A DNA stretch of 5,850 nt from Candidatus Caccocola faecipullorum (GCA_018716365.1 DVKA01000287.1:1-5850), one strand, 5' to 3'. Counted from the stretch's first letter, positions 1-5,850 are shown. Program-made: numbers and translations. The notes: a model not told the origin generated them from the sequence alone.

Positions 1-501
1 GGCTGGCGCATAGTCACAAAGGGAGAGTACGAAAGGCGCGAGCTCGCGCAGTGCGAGGCGCTCGCCGTCAGCGCCGCCTTCGCCGTCTGCGACGCGCTCG
101 ACGACCCGGCGCTTGCCGCCCACGTGAGAGAGAACGGCGCGACGGAATTCATAATAGACCACATGAAGATGCCGGGCCACAACGTCGTAGCCGTGACGAT
201 AACGCCCGAGGCCGAGGGCTTCGCCGTACACGCGCGCGCCGAGACAAACTGGAACTCCCGCAGCCCGCAGAAATACGAATTCACCGCGGTCAAAGGCGAC
301 GGCGGCGTTGACTATCCGAAAGAAAACGCGACGGCGAAAACTTTCCTCGCGCTCAACGAATACGGCGACCGCGCGACCGAAAAGCGGCTGACCTTCACCT
401 TTCCGCACGAGCTGAACTGCCCCGTCCCCTTCGACGTAATCGCAATAAAAACAAACGGCCTGCACGAAACCCCTCTGACGGTGCTGCGCCCCGTGAGGTA
501 G
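1..501 (+). CDS. Unrecognised protein, C-terminal fragment (5' end outside window)
   Basis: The frame is open from the first base and ends at TAG (499-501), giving 166 residues of a longer protein. A GTG at 124 could pass for a start. The frame runs on upstream of it with ordinary coding sequence (reading GWRIVTKGEYERRELAQ from base 1) and no ribosome binding site precedes it, so I treat the gene as 5'-truncated by the window. The fragment is soluble in character. An Ala-rich stretch at about residues 18-40 looks helical. The rest alternates charged and hydrophobic residues in a beta-like pattern, including VVAVTITPEAEGFAVHARAE and a Pro-rich tail ending TPLTVLRPVR. No membrane segment or catalytic motif is visible. 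I do not recognise the family and assign no function. Its stop lies 5 nt from the stop of the convergent AbrB-family gene. Confidence 0.75.
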   Translation, partial: GWRIVTKGEYERRELAQCEALAVSAAFAVCDALDDPALAAHVRENGATEFIIDHMKMPGHNVVAVTITPEAEGFAVHARAETNWNSRSPQKYEFTAVKGDGGVDYPKENATAKTFLALNEYGDRATEKRLTFTFPHELNCPVPFDVIAIKTNGLHETPLTVLRPVR

Positions 502-506
502 GCTTG

Positions 507-1556
507 CTAGAATAATTTAGCTATCTGATAACAAATCTGCGGGAATATCGACGCCGCCATAAGCATTCTGAAAATCTGCATGACGACGAGCGACGGGCTG
601 TTTACCCCGATGTCCGCCGCGATGAGCGCCATGTCGCTCGCGCCAGCCGGGGTCATCATGAGCATGGCTTCCTTGAACGGGATGTGGAATTTCTTCCAGA
701 GGATATGGCCCGCGATATAGGCGTTGACCATATAGGCCGAGACTATAATTATCGCGGGGACGATGAGCAGCGGAATGTTGCGCAGGGCTTCCGCGCCGAT
801 GGAGCAGCCGATGTACGTGCCGGAAAGCACCTGCGCGAAGCGCTTGAACCAGCGCGGCAGCGCGGCGGGAATCCCGGCCATTTTCAGCGCGAGCGTGCCT
901 ATTATCGAAAAGAGCAGAGCGCCCGCGGGGACATGCAGCCGGAGACCGGCGTAGCCGCAGGCAAGCGCCGTGCCGAAGGCAGCCGCCGCGGCCTGCGGCG
1001 TGAGCTTGTCCTTGCCTCCGCCGCCGTTATCCGCAGCCGCAGAGGGAGAGACCTCGCCGGCGCAGTTCTTCCTGCGCCCCATCCACGATATCCAAAGAGG
1101 AAAGAAGCCGATGCCGACGCAGAGGCGCACGAACTGGAGCACAACAACCTCCGCAACGTCGGCGTGCATGTCGAAGGCGATCAGAGGCACGTCGCTCATG
1201 CCGCCCGGTACGGAGCACAGCAGCGCCGTGATTGCGTCGAGAGAGGTGAAATGATAGAGCACGAAGCCGAGAACGATGTTGAGCGCGAGGAATCCCGCGA
1301 TGACGATGGCGGCGGGCAGGCTGATATATTTCAGCGCCATAATGTCCTTCACGCTCACGGAGCAGCCGATAAAGGCCCCCGCCGCAACCTGCGCGATGAA
1401 CTTCGCGGTAAAAGGCATCTCCGCCATGCCGGTCGTCAGCGACAAAGCGACAGTGCCGCAGACAGCCCCGATCAGCATCCCGCCGGGAACCTTCAGCTTA
1501 AAAAATATAAAAGCGACGGCAAAGCCGACGCAGAAAGTCAGCAGCACATTCTCCAT
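507..1556 (-). CDS. AbrB-family membrane protein (AbrB duplication family, putative transporter or regulator)
   Basis: This is a 349-residue integral membrane protein of the AbrB family (Pfam AbrB; formerly mislabelled 'ammonia monooxygenase'), at the family's usual length. The internal duplication is visible. VPGGMLIGA (23-31) is echoed by VPAGALLFSIIG (209-220). GAFIGCSVS (60-68) is echoed by GTYIGCSIG (246-254). SVPGGMSDVPLIA (115-127) is echoed by TPAGASDMALIA (302-313), each followed by a VVxxQxxR segment. The halves are joined by a hydrophilic, Gly-rich linker at about 161-186. I estimate nine or ten membrane helices in total. Family members are annotated as putative transporters or regulators, and the substrate is not established. 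The start ATG follows GGGGAA on the minus strand with about 8 nt spacing. The gene seems monocistronic, with its own promoter region upstream and no terminator before the convergent gene. Family is clear; function is not. Confidence 0.9.
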   Translation of the reverse strand: MENVLLTFCVGFAVAFIFFKLKVPGGMLIGAVCGTVALSLTTGMAEMPFTAKFIAQVAAGAFIGCSVSVKDIMALKYISLPAAIVIAGFLALNIVLGFVLYHFTSLDAITALLCSVPGGMSDVPLIAFDMHADVAEVVVLQFVRLCVGIGFFPLWISWMGRRKNCAGEVSPSAAADNGGGGKDKLTPQAAAAAFGTALACGYAGLRLHVPAGALLFSIIGTLALKMAGIPAALPRWFKRFAQVLSGTYIGCSIGAEALRNIPLLIVPAIIIVSAYMVNAYIAGHILWKKFHIPFKEAMLMMTPAGASDMALIAADIGVNSPSLVVMQIFRMLMAASIFPQICYQIAKLF

Positions 1557-1624
1557 AAAACGATTCCCCGTCCCGCATTCTTCATAAACAAAAGCGGCGC
1601 CGCACCGGGCCCCGCCGTCTCCCT

Positions 1625-1653
1625 ATTATAAATCCAAACCGCCCGATACATAA
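1625..1653 (-). promoter_or_regulatory. Candidate promoter for the AbrB-family gene
   Basis: Read on the minus strand, a perfect TATAAT -10 box lies at 1625-1630, about 70 bp upstream of the start codon. The -35 region is weak: TTATGT at 1648-1653 with a 17-bp spacer matches TTGACA at only two positions, so an activator may be needed. An imperfect 7-bp dyad (1639-1645 with 1654-1660) brackets this -35 region. The call rests on the -10 match and its position only. Confidence 0.45.
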
Positions 1654-1693
1654 GCGCCGGACGGGGGATTTTTTAATTAAGCGGCGCGCCGAT

Positions 1694-1725
1694 AAAAAAA
1701 GAGCCCCTCTTCGGGGCCCTTTTTT
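1694..1725 (-). terminator. Intrinsic terminator of the peptidase-yjiH-yjiG operon
   Basis: On the minus strand, GGGCCCC (1713-1719) pairs with GGGGCTC (1701-1707) around the loop GAAGA, followed by seven T residues (complement of 1694-1700). The stem is complete on the minus strand because its one non-Watson-Crick position is a G-U wobble. In the opposite direction that position becomes an A-C mismatch, although a T-run (1720-1725) is also present. The main direction is therefore minus, 22 nt after the yjiG stop. Weaker plus-strand termination is possible. Confidence 0.85.
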
Positions 1726-1746
1726 CGCGATGGATTACGTGTGAAG

Positions 1747-2238
1747 CTACATCATCCCCATCATCGTGAGGAAGAGGCGCATGAGGATCATTCCGAGCAC
1801 CGCGTCGAAGAGCGCAATTCCCAACATGATGATACGGTATTTTTCGTTCGTCTCGGCGACGAGGACTATGCGCGCGTAGTGGCCGATGAGCGTTCCCATG
1901 AGCATCGAGGGCATGACGCAGATCGTCGCCTGGGCGGCGTTGATGACTCCGTTCTGGTAGAGGTTGAAGGCGGTCGCGGCTCCCGCGCCTTTCGCGAAGA
2001 AGGCGCTGATGAGCACCGTCACCGCTTCTCCCGGAAGGCCGAAAAGCCCCATGGCCGGGCCGAATACCTTTGCGAATACAGCCATAATTCCCGTTACGGT
2101 GAATATCTGTACGAGGACGTAGCCGAGCACCATAGCGGGCATTATCGTGTTTATCGCTATGTTCCAGCCTTTTCTCGCTCCGTCGAAGAATGTGTCTATG
2201 AAGTTGATTTTTTCTTTCGCAGCAGCTTTTTCGCTCAT
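1747..2238 (-). CDS. yjiG: YjiG-like membrane protein with nucleoside-recognition (Gate) domain
   Basis: This 163-residue membrane protein resembles E. coli YjiG and the spore-maturation SpmB-type proteins of the nucleoside recognition (Gate) family, and is close to the usual length of about 150 residues. The N-terminus is hydrophilic (1-25). It is followed by the family-typical NTIMPAMVLGYVLVQ segment (30-44), a Gly/Ala-rich hydrophobic stretch with the GLPGE turn (67-71) and FAKGAGAATAF (81-91), then PSMLMGTLIGHYAR (110-123) and a last helix at about 135-158. Four to five membrane segments are likely. It is the last gene of the operon: its ATG lies 4 nt after the yjiH stop, and its ribosome binding site (AAGGAGG) sits inside the end of yjiH, suggesting coupled translation of partner subunits. 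Gate proteins are thought to act in small-molecule movement; the 'nucleoside' label is a family name, not evidence of substrate. Confidence 0.87.
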   Translation of the reverse strand: MSEKAAAKEKINFIDTFFDGARKGWNIAINTIMPAMVLGYVLVQIFTVTGIMAVFAKVFGPAMGLFGLPGEAVTVLISAFFAKGAGAATAFNLYQNGVINAAQATICVMPSMLMGTLIGHYARIVLVAETNEKYRIIMLGIALFDAVLGMILMRLFLTMMGMM

Positions 2239-2242
2239 AACG

Positions 2243-2908
2243 TTACGCCGCCTCCTTGGCTTTCGCTTTTTTGTTGTTGCAGGCTATGATGAAGCGCATG
2301 ATGTTGGCTCCGACGAGCTTGCAGAAGACGAGTATCAGTATCATCGGCCCAAGCGCCATGACCGCTATGGGGAGCACCGGAGCCTGCGTCGATATCATGT
2401 TCGTGATGGGGGCGGACGACGGATACATGAACGAAACGAGTATCGTGCGCTCGTCGTCTGTCATCTGTCCGTTGTCGTGGATCTGTTTCGTGAGGACGGC
2501 GGCGATGTCGGAGCTGTTGAGCGAGTTGACGAAGGGCAGGCCGCATGCGCCGGAGATGCCGAGAAGCGGCTTGAGTATCGGCGTGAATGCTTTCTGGAAA
2601 GCTTCCATAACGCCCATTTTGCTGAACACTTCGATGATTGCCATGCAGAAGATGGTCGCGGGCGCGAGCGAGAGCGCGAAGAGGAATCCGTCGCGGACGC
2701 CGCTTCCGCCGGCGCCCATGTAGTTGAGCCCGCCTTCGCCGATTTTACCGAACGAACCTATAAGCACGTTGAGGTCGAGGGCCCGCAGGAATTTAAGCGA
2801 GCCGTCAAAGTTTCCGAAAAGCCCCGAGAACATGCAGAGCATGATGATGAGCGCGAGCCATCCCTGCGGGGTTACTGTGATTTTTTCTTTTACGGGATTG
2901 TCCTGCAT
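2243..2908 (-). CDS. yjiH: YjiH-like membrane protein with nucleoside-recognition (Gate) domain
   Basis: This 221-residue membrane protein is similar in length and order of features to E. coli YjiH (about 227 residues), the partner of YjiG. After a polar N-terminus (1-14) there is a membrane helix (about 16-33). A Gly-rich segment (GKIGEGGLNYMGAGGSG, 54-70) leads into a long hydrophobic region (72-97) with SLAPATIFCMAIIEVFSKMG. The conserved-looking NSLNSSDIAAVLTKQIHDNG (128-147) and FMYPSSAPITNMISTQAPVLP (160-180) follow, then a C-terminal helix (about 180-208) and a Lys-rich tail. The start is supported by GGAGGAAA six nt upstream. It lies 30 nt after the peptidase stop and 4 nt before yjiG. 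In E. coli the same pair precedes iadA, so a role in peptide or amino-acid handling is plausible. Substrate and direction of transport are unknown. Confidence 0.87.
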   Translation of the reverse strand: MQDNPVKEKITVTPQGWLALIIMLCMFSGLFGNFDGSLKFLRALDLNVLIGSFGKIGEGGLNYMGAGGSGVRDGFLFALSLAPATIFCMAIIEVFSKMGVMEAFQKAFTPILKPLLGISGACGLPFVNSLNSSDIAAVLTKQIHDNGQMTDDERTILVSFMYPSSAPITNMISTQAPVLPIAVMALGPMILILVFCKLVGANIMRFIIACNNKKAKAKEAA

Positions 2909-2938
2909 AGAGATTTCCTCCTTGATTTTGCGGAGCTT

Positions 2939-4135
2939 TTACGCTTCCGCGAAAGAATCGGCTTCGAGTATCGCGGCGCAGAGCAGCTTCGCTCTCTCGA
3001 AGAAGCCTTCGACGTCGGCGTATTCGGAGTTTGTGTGGTTTCCGGAGCCGGGCACGCCGCAGGAGCAGAGCACAGGCGCGTCGATGCGCGAGGCGTCGGA
3101 GGCTCCGCCGAGGTGGCTCTTCGACGGGACTGCAAGGCCGTATTTCTCCGCCGAGGCGACGAGGTGGCCGTAGAGCTTCATAACGCCGTCGGTCGTCTCG
3201 TATGGCGGGAAGGTGCCTTCCTGCGTCACTTCGGTCGAAGTGCCTTCGATGTAGGTCTTGGCGCAGATGTTCTCGATGCTTTCTTTGATATGGGCGGCGT
3301 CCTTGTTGGTGTTCGCGCGCGTGTCTATCCTTATCTGGCAGCGGTCGGGGATGGTGTTCGACGATACTCCGCCTTCGACGAGGTCGACGCTGACGGTGTA
3401 GCTGAGGTCCTCGGGCGTGAGGCGCTGTATCTCGAGTATCTTGTGCGCCATTTCTTCGATTGCGTTGCGTCCCTTCGCGAAGGCGTTGCCGGGATGCGCC
3501 GCGACGCCCTTGACGGTCACTACGTAGTCGGCCGCGCCTTTTCTTCCGATGCAGACGCCGCCGTCCGCCACGCCAGTCTCCATGTTGAAGGCGAAGACGC
3601 AGCCCTTCGAGCTTTCGTTCAGAAGTTTTACGGTGTTGTTGGGCGCTACGGTGCGGTCGCCCTCCTCGTCTCCGGCGTAGGATATGCGTATCGGTCTGGA
3701 GTCGAATCCGACGTGGTTCAGCGCCATCGCGCAGAGCAGGGATATCGCTATTCCGCCCTTCATGTCGAGCACGCCGGGGCCGTAGGCTCTGCCGTTCTCT
3801 ATATGGAACGGGTTATCTCCGTACGTCCCCTTCTTGAAGACGGTGTCGTAATGGCCCGTGAAGAGCACGGGCGCGCCCTTGCGTTCCGCGCCGAGGACGC
3901 CGGTAAGGACGGGGGCGAATTCGCTGCCCGTTTCCACAAGCTCGCACTTGAATCCGGCCTCTTCAAACCCTTTCTTCAGGAAAGCCGCGACCTCGCGCAG
4001 GTTCTCAACCTCGTCGTATCTTCCCTCATGATTTACGAGTTCTTTCCAAAAGGCCAGCATCTCCTCACGCTTGCCGTCGATAAAACCGAACAGCTCTTCA
4101 CGCTTCTTTGCGCAGTCAGCTCCGCAAGTCTGCAT
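2939..4135 (-). CDS. M20-family zinc metallopeptidase, carboxypeptidase G2-like
   Basis: This 398-residue protein shows the full M20 pattern. By comparison with carboxypeptidase G2, the two-zinc site should be His95 (in GHYDTVF), Asp124 (in GPGVLDMKGG, bridging), Glu158 (after the catalytic base Glu157 in AGDEEGD), Glu186 (in NMETG) and His367 (in GSGNHTNSEY). All are present, so the enzyme should be active. The lid/dimerisation domain runs at about 193-305 and includes VKGVAAHPGNA, whose His214 matches the conserved substrate-contacting His. The family removes terminal amino acids from peptides or hydrolyses acylated amino acids. The G2-like residues hint at a carboxypeptidase-type substrate, but specificity is uncertain. 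No signal peptide is seen, so it is probably cytoplasmic. The start has an excellent site (AGGGAGGAA at 4141-4149). It is the first gene of the operon with yjiH and yjiG, and lies divergent to the LysR gene. Confidence 0.92.
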   Translation of the reverse strand: MQTCGADCAKKREELFGFIDGKREEMLAFWKELVNHEGRYDEVENLREVAAFLKKGFEEAGFKCELVETGSEFAPVLTGVLGAERKGAPVLFTGHYDTVFKKGTYGDNPFHIENGRAYGPGVLDMKGGIAISLLCAMALNHVGFDSRPIRISYAGDEEGDRTVAPNNTVKLLNESSKGCVFAFNMETGVADGGVCIGRKGAADYVVTVKGVAAHPGNAFAKGRNAIEEMAHKILEIQRLTPEDLSYTVSVDLVEGGVSSNTIPDRCQIRIDTRANTNKDAAHIKESIENICAKTYIEGTSTEVTQEGTFPPYETTDGVMKLYGHLVASAEKYGLAVPSKSHLGGASDASRIDAPVLCSCGVPGSGNHTNSEYADVEGFFERAKLLCAAILEADSFAEA

Positions 4136-4162
4136 TTGCGTTCCTCCCTTTGCTTGTACAGC

Positions 4163-4171
4163 ATTATGTCA
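4163..4171 (-). promoter_or_regulatory. Candidate extended -10 promoter close to the peptidase gene
   Basis: On the minus strand the element reads TGACATAAT, an extended -10 (TGn) with a 5/6 match to TATAAT, 27 bp from the start codon. No good -35 is present 17 bp upstream (GTGGTA). It could give LysR-independent basal transcription, with a leader of about 20 nt that still holds the ribosome binding site. It competes with the candidate at 4200-4228. Confidence 0.35.
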
Positions 4172-4199
4172 GAATTGTCAGGCATTACCACTGCGTTAA

Positions 4200-4228
4200 A
4201 CTCTAGTCTTGAGCGTTCAAATTGTCCA
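4200..4228 (-). promoter_or_regulatory. Candidate LysR-dependent promoter of the peptidase operon
   Basis: On the minus strand, TGGACA (4223-4228, 5/6 match to -35) and TAGAGT (4200-4205, 4/6 match to -10) are separated by 17 bp. A start site near 4193 would place the centre of the palindrome at 4250-4266 about 65 bp upstream, the usual position for a LysR-type recognition site. The weak -10 fits an activated promoter. The assignment is inferred from spacing alone. Confidence 0.4.
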
Positions 4229-4237
4229 ATATATAAT
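4209..4237 (+). promoter_or_regulatory. Candidate promoter of the LysR-type regulator gene
   Basis: TTGAGC (4209-4214, 4/6 match to TTGACA) and a perfect TATAAT (4232-4237) are separated by an ideal 17-bp spacer. The start site would be near 4244 and the leader about 45 nt. The promoter overlaps the opposing operon promoter (4200-4228), and the palindrome at 4250-4266 would lie just downstream of the start site, fitting negative autoregulation. Confidence 0.6.
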
Positions 4238-4249
4238 GACTCTATCATT

Positions 4250-4266
4250 TATAACCTACGGTTATA
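4250..4266. promoter_or_regulatory. Palindromic LysR-type operator
   Basis: TATAACC (4250-4256) and GGTTATA (4260-4266) form a perfect 7-bp inverted repeat around the spacer TAC. It contains the T-N11-A core (T4252 and A4264) that defines LysR-type recognition sites. It lies in the intergenic region between the divergent LysR gene and the peptidase operon, 22 bp before the lysR start codon. Binding by the adjacent regulator is inferred from family behaviour. Confidence 0.65.
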
Positions 4267-4288
4267 TAGAAACGCGGGGCGTGAGAAT

Positions 4289-5167
4289 ATGGAGCTTTTT
4301 CAGCTGAGATACTTCCTTACGGTGGCGAGGTACGAAAATTTTTCAAAGGCGGCCGAGGAGCTGCACGTTTCGCAGCCGTCGGTCAGCAAGGCGGTAAAGC
4401 TGCTGGAGACGGAGCTCGGCTCCGCGCTGTTCGAGAGGAAAGGAAAGAGGATAGAGCTCAACAACGCGGGACGCGCGCTGCAGGAGAGGCTGAAAGGAAT
4501 AATTGGCGCGCTGGACAATCTTCCGAACGAGATGCGCGTCGCCTCAGGCGCGAAGGAGTCGACGATCGTCTTCAACGTCCTCGCAACCTCGTCGCTGCTT
4601 CCCGACATTCTGTCGAAATTCAAAAAGGAGCAGCCGCTCATCAACTTTCATCTGATTCAGAAAAACGCCGTGACTAAGTTCGACCTCTGCATCACCGCGA
4701 CGCTGCCGGACATTCTCCCGAGCAACGGCACGCTCGTGCTCGGCGAGGACATAAAGCTCGCCGTTCCGCTCGCGTCGCCGCTTTCGATGTGCGAGTCCGT
4801 CGACCTGCGCGACCTGAAGCAGGAGCGCTTTCTGATGCTGAACAAGAACTACAGGCTCCGCGCCATCATGTCGCACTTCTTCGACCTCTGCGGGTACAGC
4901 CCGAACATCGCCTTCGAGAGCGACAACCCGCACACGCTGCGCGACCTAGTTGAGGCCGGCCTCGGCGTGTCGCTCTGGCCGGAGCTCTCTTGGGGGAAGA
5001 TTCAGCGCCACAAGGCGAAGCTGATACATATACGCAACCCAGTCTGCCGCCGCAACATCTTCGTCACGTGGCCGGAGAACAAGGAAATGAGCCCGGAGGT
5101 GAAGACCTTCCTGCGCTTCCTGAAATCCTACTTCAAGGACTTGCAGTACGAACAGAGCCGCGCGTAG
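4289..5167 (+). CDS. LysR-type transcriptional regulator
   Basis: This 292-residue protein is close to the usual LysR-family length of about 300. The N-terminal winged helix-turn-helix is typical: MELFQLRYFLTVARYENFSK (1-20), the helix-turn-helix with AAEELHVSQPSVSKAVKLLE (21-40), then LGSALFERKGKRIELNNAGR (43-62). A linker helix (about 63-85) leads to an effector-binding domain (about 91-285) with the conserved FDLCI element (131-135), LRDLVEAGLGVSLWPE (217-232) and a C-terminal helix. The open frame extends far upstream, but only because the antisense strand of the operon lacks stops. The true start is ATG 4289, where family homology begins, preceded by a modest GGGGCGTGAG site. The gene is divergent to the peptidase-yjiH-yjiG operon and likely controls it and itself. 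The inducer is unknown; a peptidase substrate or product, or an amino acid, would be logical. Confidence 0.93.
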   Translation: MELFQLRYFLTVARYENFSKAAEELHVSQPSVSKAVKLLETELGSALFERKGKRIELNNAGRALQERLKGIIGALDNLPNEMRVASGAKESTIVFNVLATSSLLPDILSKFKKEQPLINFHLIQKNAVTKFDLCITATLPDILPSNGTLVLGEDIKLAVPLASPLSMCESVDLRDLKQERFLMLNKNYRLRAIMSHFFDLCGYSPNIAFESDNPHTLRDLVEAGLGVSLWPELSWGKIQRHKAKLIHIRNPVCRRNIFVTWPENKEMSPEVKTFLRFLKSYFKDLQYEQSRA

Positions 5168-5198
5168 CTGCACGCCGGCAAAATTTCTCAGAGCACAG

Positions 5199-5231
5199 AA
5201 AAAACCCCTCCTCGCGGAGGGGCTTTCGTTT
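5199..5231. terminator. Bidirectional intrinsic terminator between the LysR gene and hpf
   Basis: CCCCTCC (5205-5211) and GGAGGGG (5216-5222) form a perfect 7-bp stem around a TCGC loop. Towards the minus strand the stem is followed by six T residues (complement of 5199-5204), a strong terminator for hpf, which stops at 5268. Towards the plus strand it is followed by CTTTCGTTT (5223-5231), a weaker T-tract that ends the LysR transcript 37 nt past its stop. Confidence 0.85.
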
Positions 5232-5267
5232 CAGCTGTAATTGTGCGGCGCGGAAGCCGTTTTATGT

Positions 5268-5810
5268 TTATTTCGGTTCGAGGAGGCCGTAGCCGCCTTC
5301 TTCGCGGCGGTAGACTACGTTTATCTCGCCCGTTTCGTCGTTCTTGAAGATGAAGAAGGAGTGTCCGAGGAGATCCATCTGCATCGTCGCCTCGAGCGGC
5401 GTCATGACGTCGACGGAGAATTTCTTTCTCTTGACGATCTCGTGCGGCTCTTCCTTTTCCGGCGCGGAGGCGGCTATTATCTCGGGGTCTATGTCGAAGG
5501 AGACGTCCTGGACCTTCATGCGCGCCCTGTCGGTGAGGTAGCTCTTGTGCTTCTTCACCTGGCGTTCTATATTTTTCAGCGCCTTATCGAAGGCTTTGCG
5601 GAGGTCCGGAGCGTAGTCCTCGCCGCGCATGATGACGCCGTTTACGTTCGCGGTTATCTCTACCACGTTCATGCCCCGCTTGTAGTTGAGCACGACCTGA
5701 GTGTCAAGGATACGGTCGAAGAATTTCTCAATCTTGACGAGCTTCTTCTCCATGTAGTCCTTAATGTCTCCGGGGAGTTCGACATTGCGTGTAAAGAAAC
5801 GTACTTCCAT
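5268..5810 (-). CDS. hpf: Ribosome hibernation promoting factor, long form
   Basis: This is a 180-residue protein of the long HPF class (also called YvyD or HPF-long). The N-terminal ribosome-binding domain (about 1-97) has the beta-alpha-beta-beta-beta-alpha pattern: MEVRFFTRNVELPGDIKDYM at the start, KLVKIEKFF, VEITANVNG and a basic helix KAFDKALKNIERQVKKHK (72-89). An acidic, flexible linker (about 105-124) leads to the C-terminal dimerisation domain (125-177), with IVKRKKFSVDVMTPLEA, MDLLGHSFFIFKNDETG and INVVYRREEGGYGLLEP. In this family the N-domain binds the 30S decoding region and the C-domain pairs two ribosomes into inactive 100S dimers in stationary phase or stress. The start is fixed by GGAGGAG six nt before the ATG. 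The gene ends at a strong terminator and is transcribed away from the window edge, so its promoter is largely outside. Confidence 0.95.
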   Translation of the reverse strand: MEVRFFTRNVELPGDIKDYMEKKLVKIEKFFDRILDTQVVLNYKRGMNVVEITANVNGVIMRGEDYAPDLRKAFDKALKNIERQVKKHKSYLTDRARMKVQDVSFDIDPEIIAASAPEKEEPHEIVKRKKFSVDVMTPLEATMQMDLLGHSFFIFKNDETGEINVVYRREEGGYGLLEPK

Positions 5811-5814
5811 AGCA

Positions 5815-5821
5815 ACTCCTC
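5815..5821 (-). promoter_or_regulatory. Strong ribosome binding site of hpf
   Basis: On the minus strand GGAGGAG is followed by a short spacer and ATG at 5810, which fixes the start of the hibernation factor. The remaining bases to the window edge (5822-5850) are AT-richer, but I cannot define a complete promoter there. Confidence 0.8.
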
Positions 5822-5850
5822 CATTCGTTATGTTGCTTGTGTTTACTGTA

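Noticed and set aside
124..126. GTG at 124 as the start of the first gene
   Set aside because: There is no ribosome binding site before it, and the same frame stays open with normal coding character back to base 1.
684..1631. Plus-strand open frame of 315 codons across the AbrB-family gene
   Set aside because: It has the same in-register antisense cause. The translation is highly charged and low in hydrophobic residues, whereas the minus strand encodes a clear duplicated membrane protein.
1639..1676. Hairpin followed by T6 on the plus strand as a firm terminator
   Set aside because: The stem has a central C-A mismatch and a 12-nt loop, and no plus-strand gene ends nearby. I mention it only as a possible end for read-through.
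4265..4270. TATAGA as an alternative -10 for the LysR gene
   Set aside because: No acceptable -35 lies 16-18 bp upstream, it would leave a leader of about 12 nt, and TTGAGC-17-TATAAT at 4209-4237 is much better.
2147..4288. About 714 codons of open frame on the plus strand, running into the LysR gene and looking like a 1006-residue protein
   Set aside because: It is antisense to the peptidase and yjiH in the same codon register, so a stop would need a TTA, CTA or TCA sense codon, which these GC-rich genes avoid. The predicted product is rich in His, Arg, Glu and Asp with no family features. Real LysR homology begins at 4289.

Overview
The window is about 5.85 kb of moderately high-GC bacterial DNA with short intergenic gaps, strong Shine-Dalgarno sites and well-formed intrinsic terminators. 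Ile ATA and Arg AGG codons are used freely despite the GC content. Together with peptidase, transporter and LysR genes, this suggests an anaerobic amino-acid or peptide fermenter, perhaps of the Synergistota. That placement is an inference from style and content; no phylogenetic marker was tested.

Layout. (1) At 1-501 (+) lies the C-terminal part of an unrecognised protein whose start is outside the window. (2) Converging on it with a 5-nt gap is an AbrB-family membrane protein (507-1556, -), with a TATAAT-bearing promoter region upstream. (3) A three-gene minus-strand operon runs from 4135 down to 1747: an M20 metallopeptidase, a YjiH-like membrane protein and a YjiG-like membrane protein. 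It ends at an intrinsic terminator at 1694-1725. (4) A 153-bp divergent intergenic region (4136-4288) separates the operon from a LysR-type regulator (4289-5167, +). It holds a perfect 7+3+7 palindrome of LysR-operator type and candidate promoters facing both ways. (5) A bidirectional terminator (5199-5231) separates the regulator from a long-form ribosome hibernation promoting factor (5268-5810, -), whose ribosome binding site lies just inside the window edge.

How the genes may work together. The divergent LysR gene is the likely controller of the peptidase-yjiH-yjiG operon. The palindrome is centred about 65 bp upstream of one predicted operon start site and just downstream of the predicted lysR start site. 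That is the classic geometry for activating the operon and repressing the regulator. In E. coli, yjiH and yjiG sit in the same order next to iadA, an isoaspartyl dipeptidase. Here a different peptidase family, M20, is the partner, placed first in the operon. This supports a role for the YjiH/YjiG pair in moving peptidase substrates or products, but the substrate cannot be read from the sequence. The AbrB-family gene and the hpf gene appear to be independent transcription units. I see no mobile element, CRISPR array, tRNA or rRNA.
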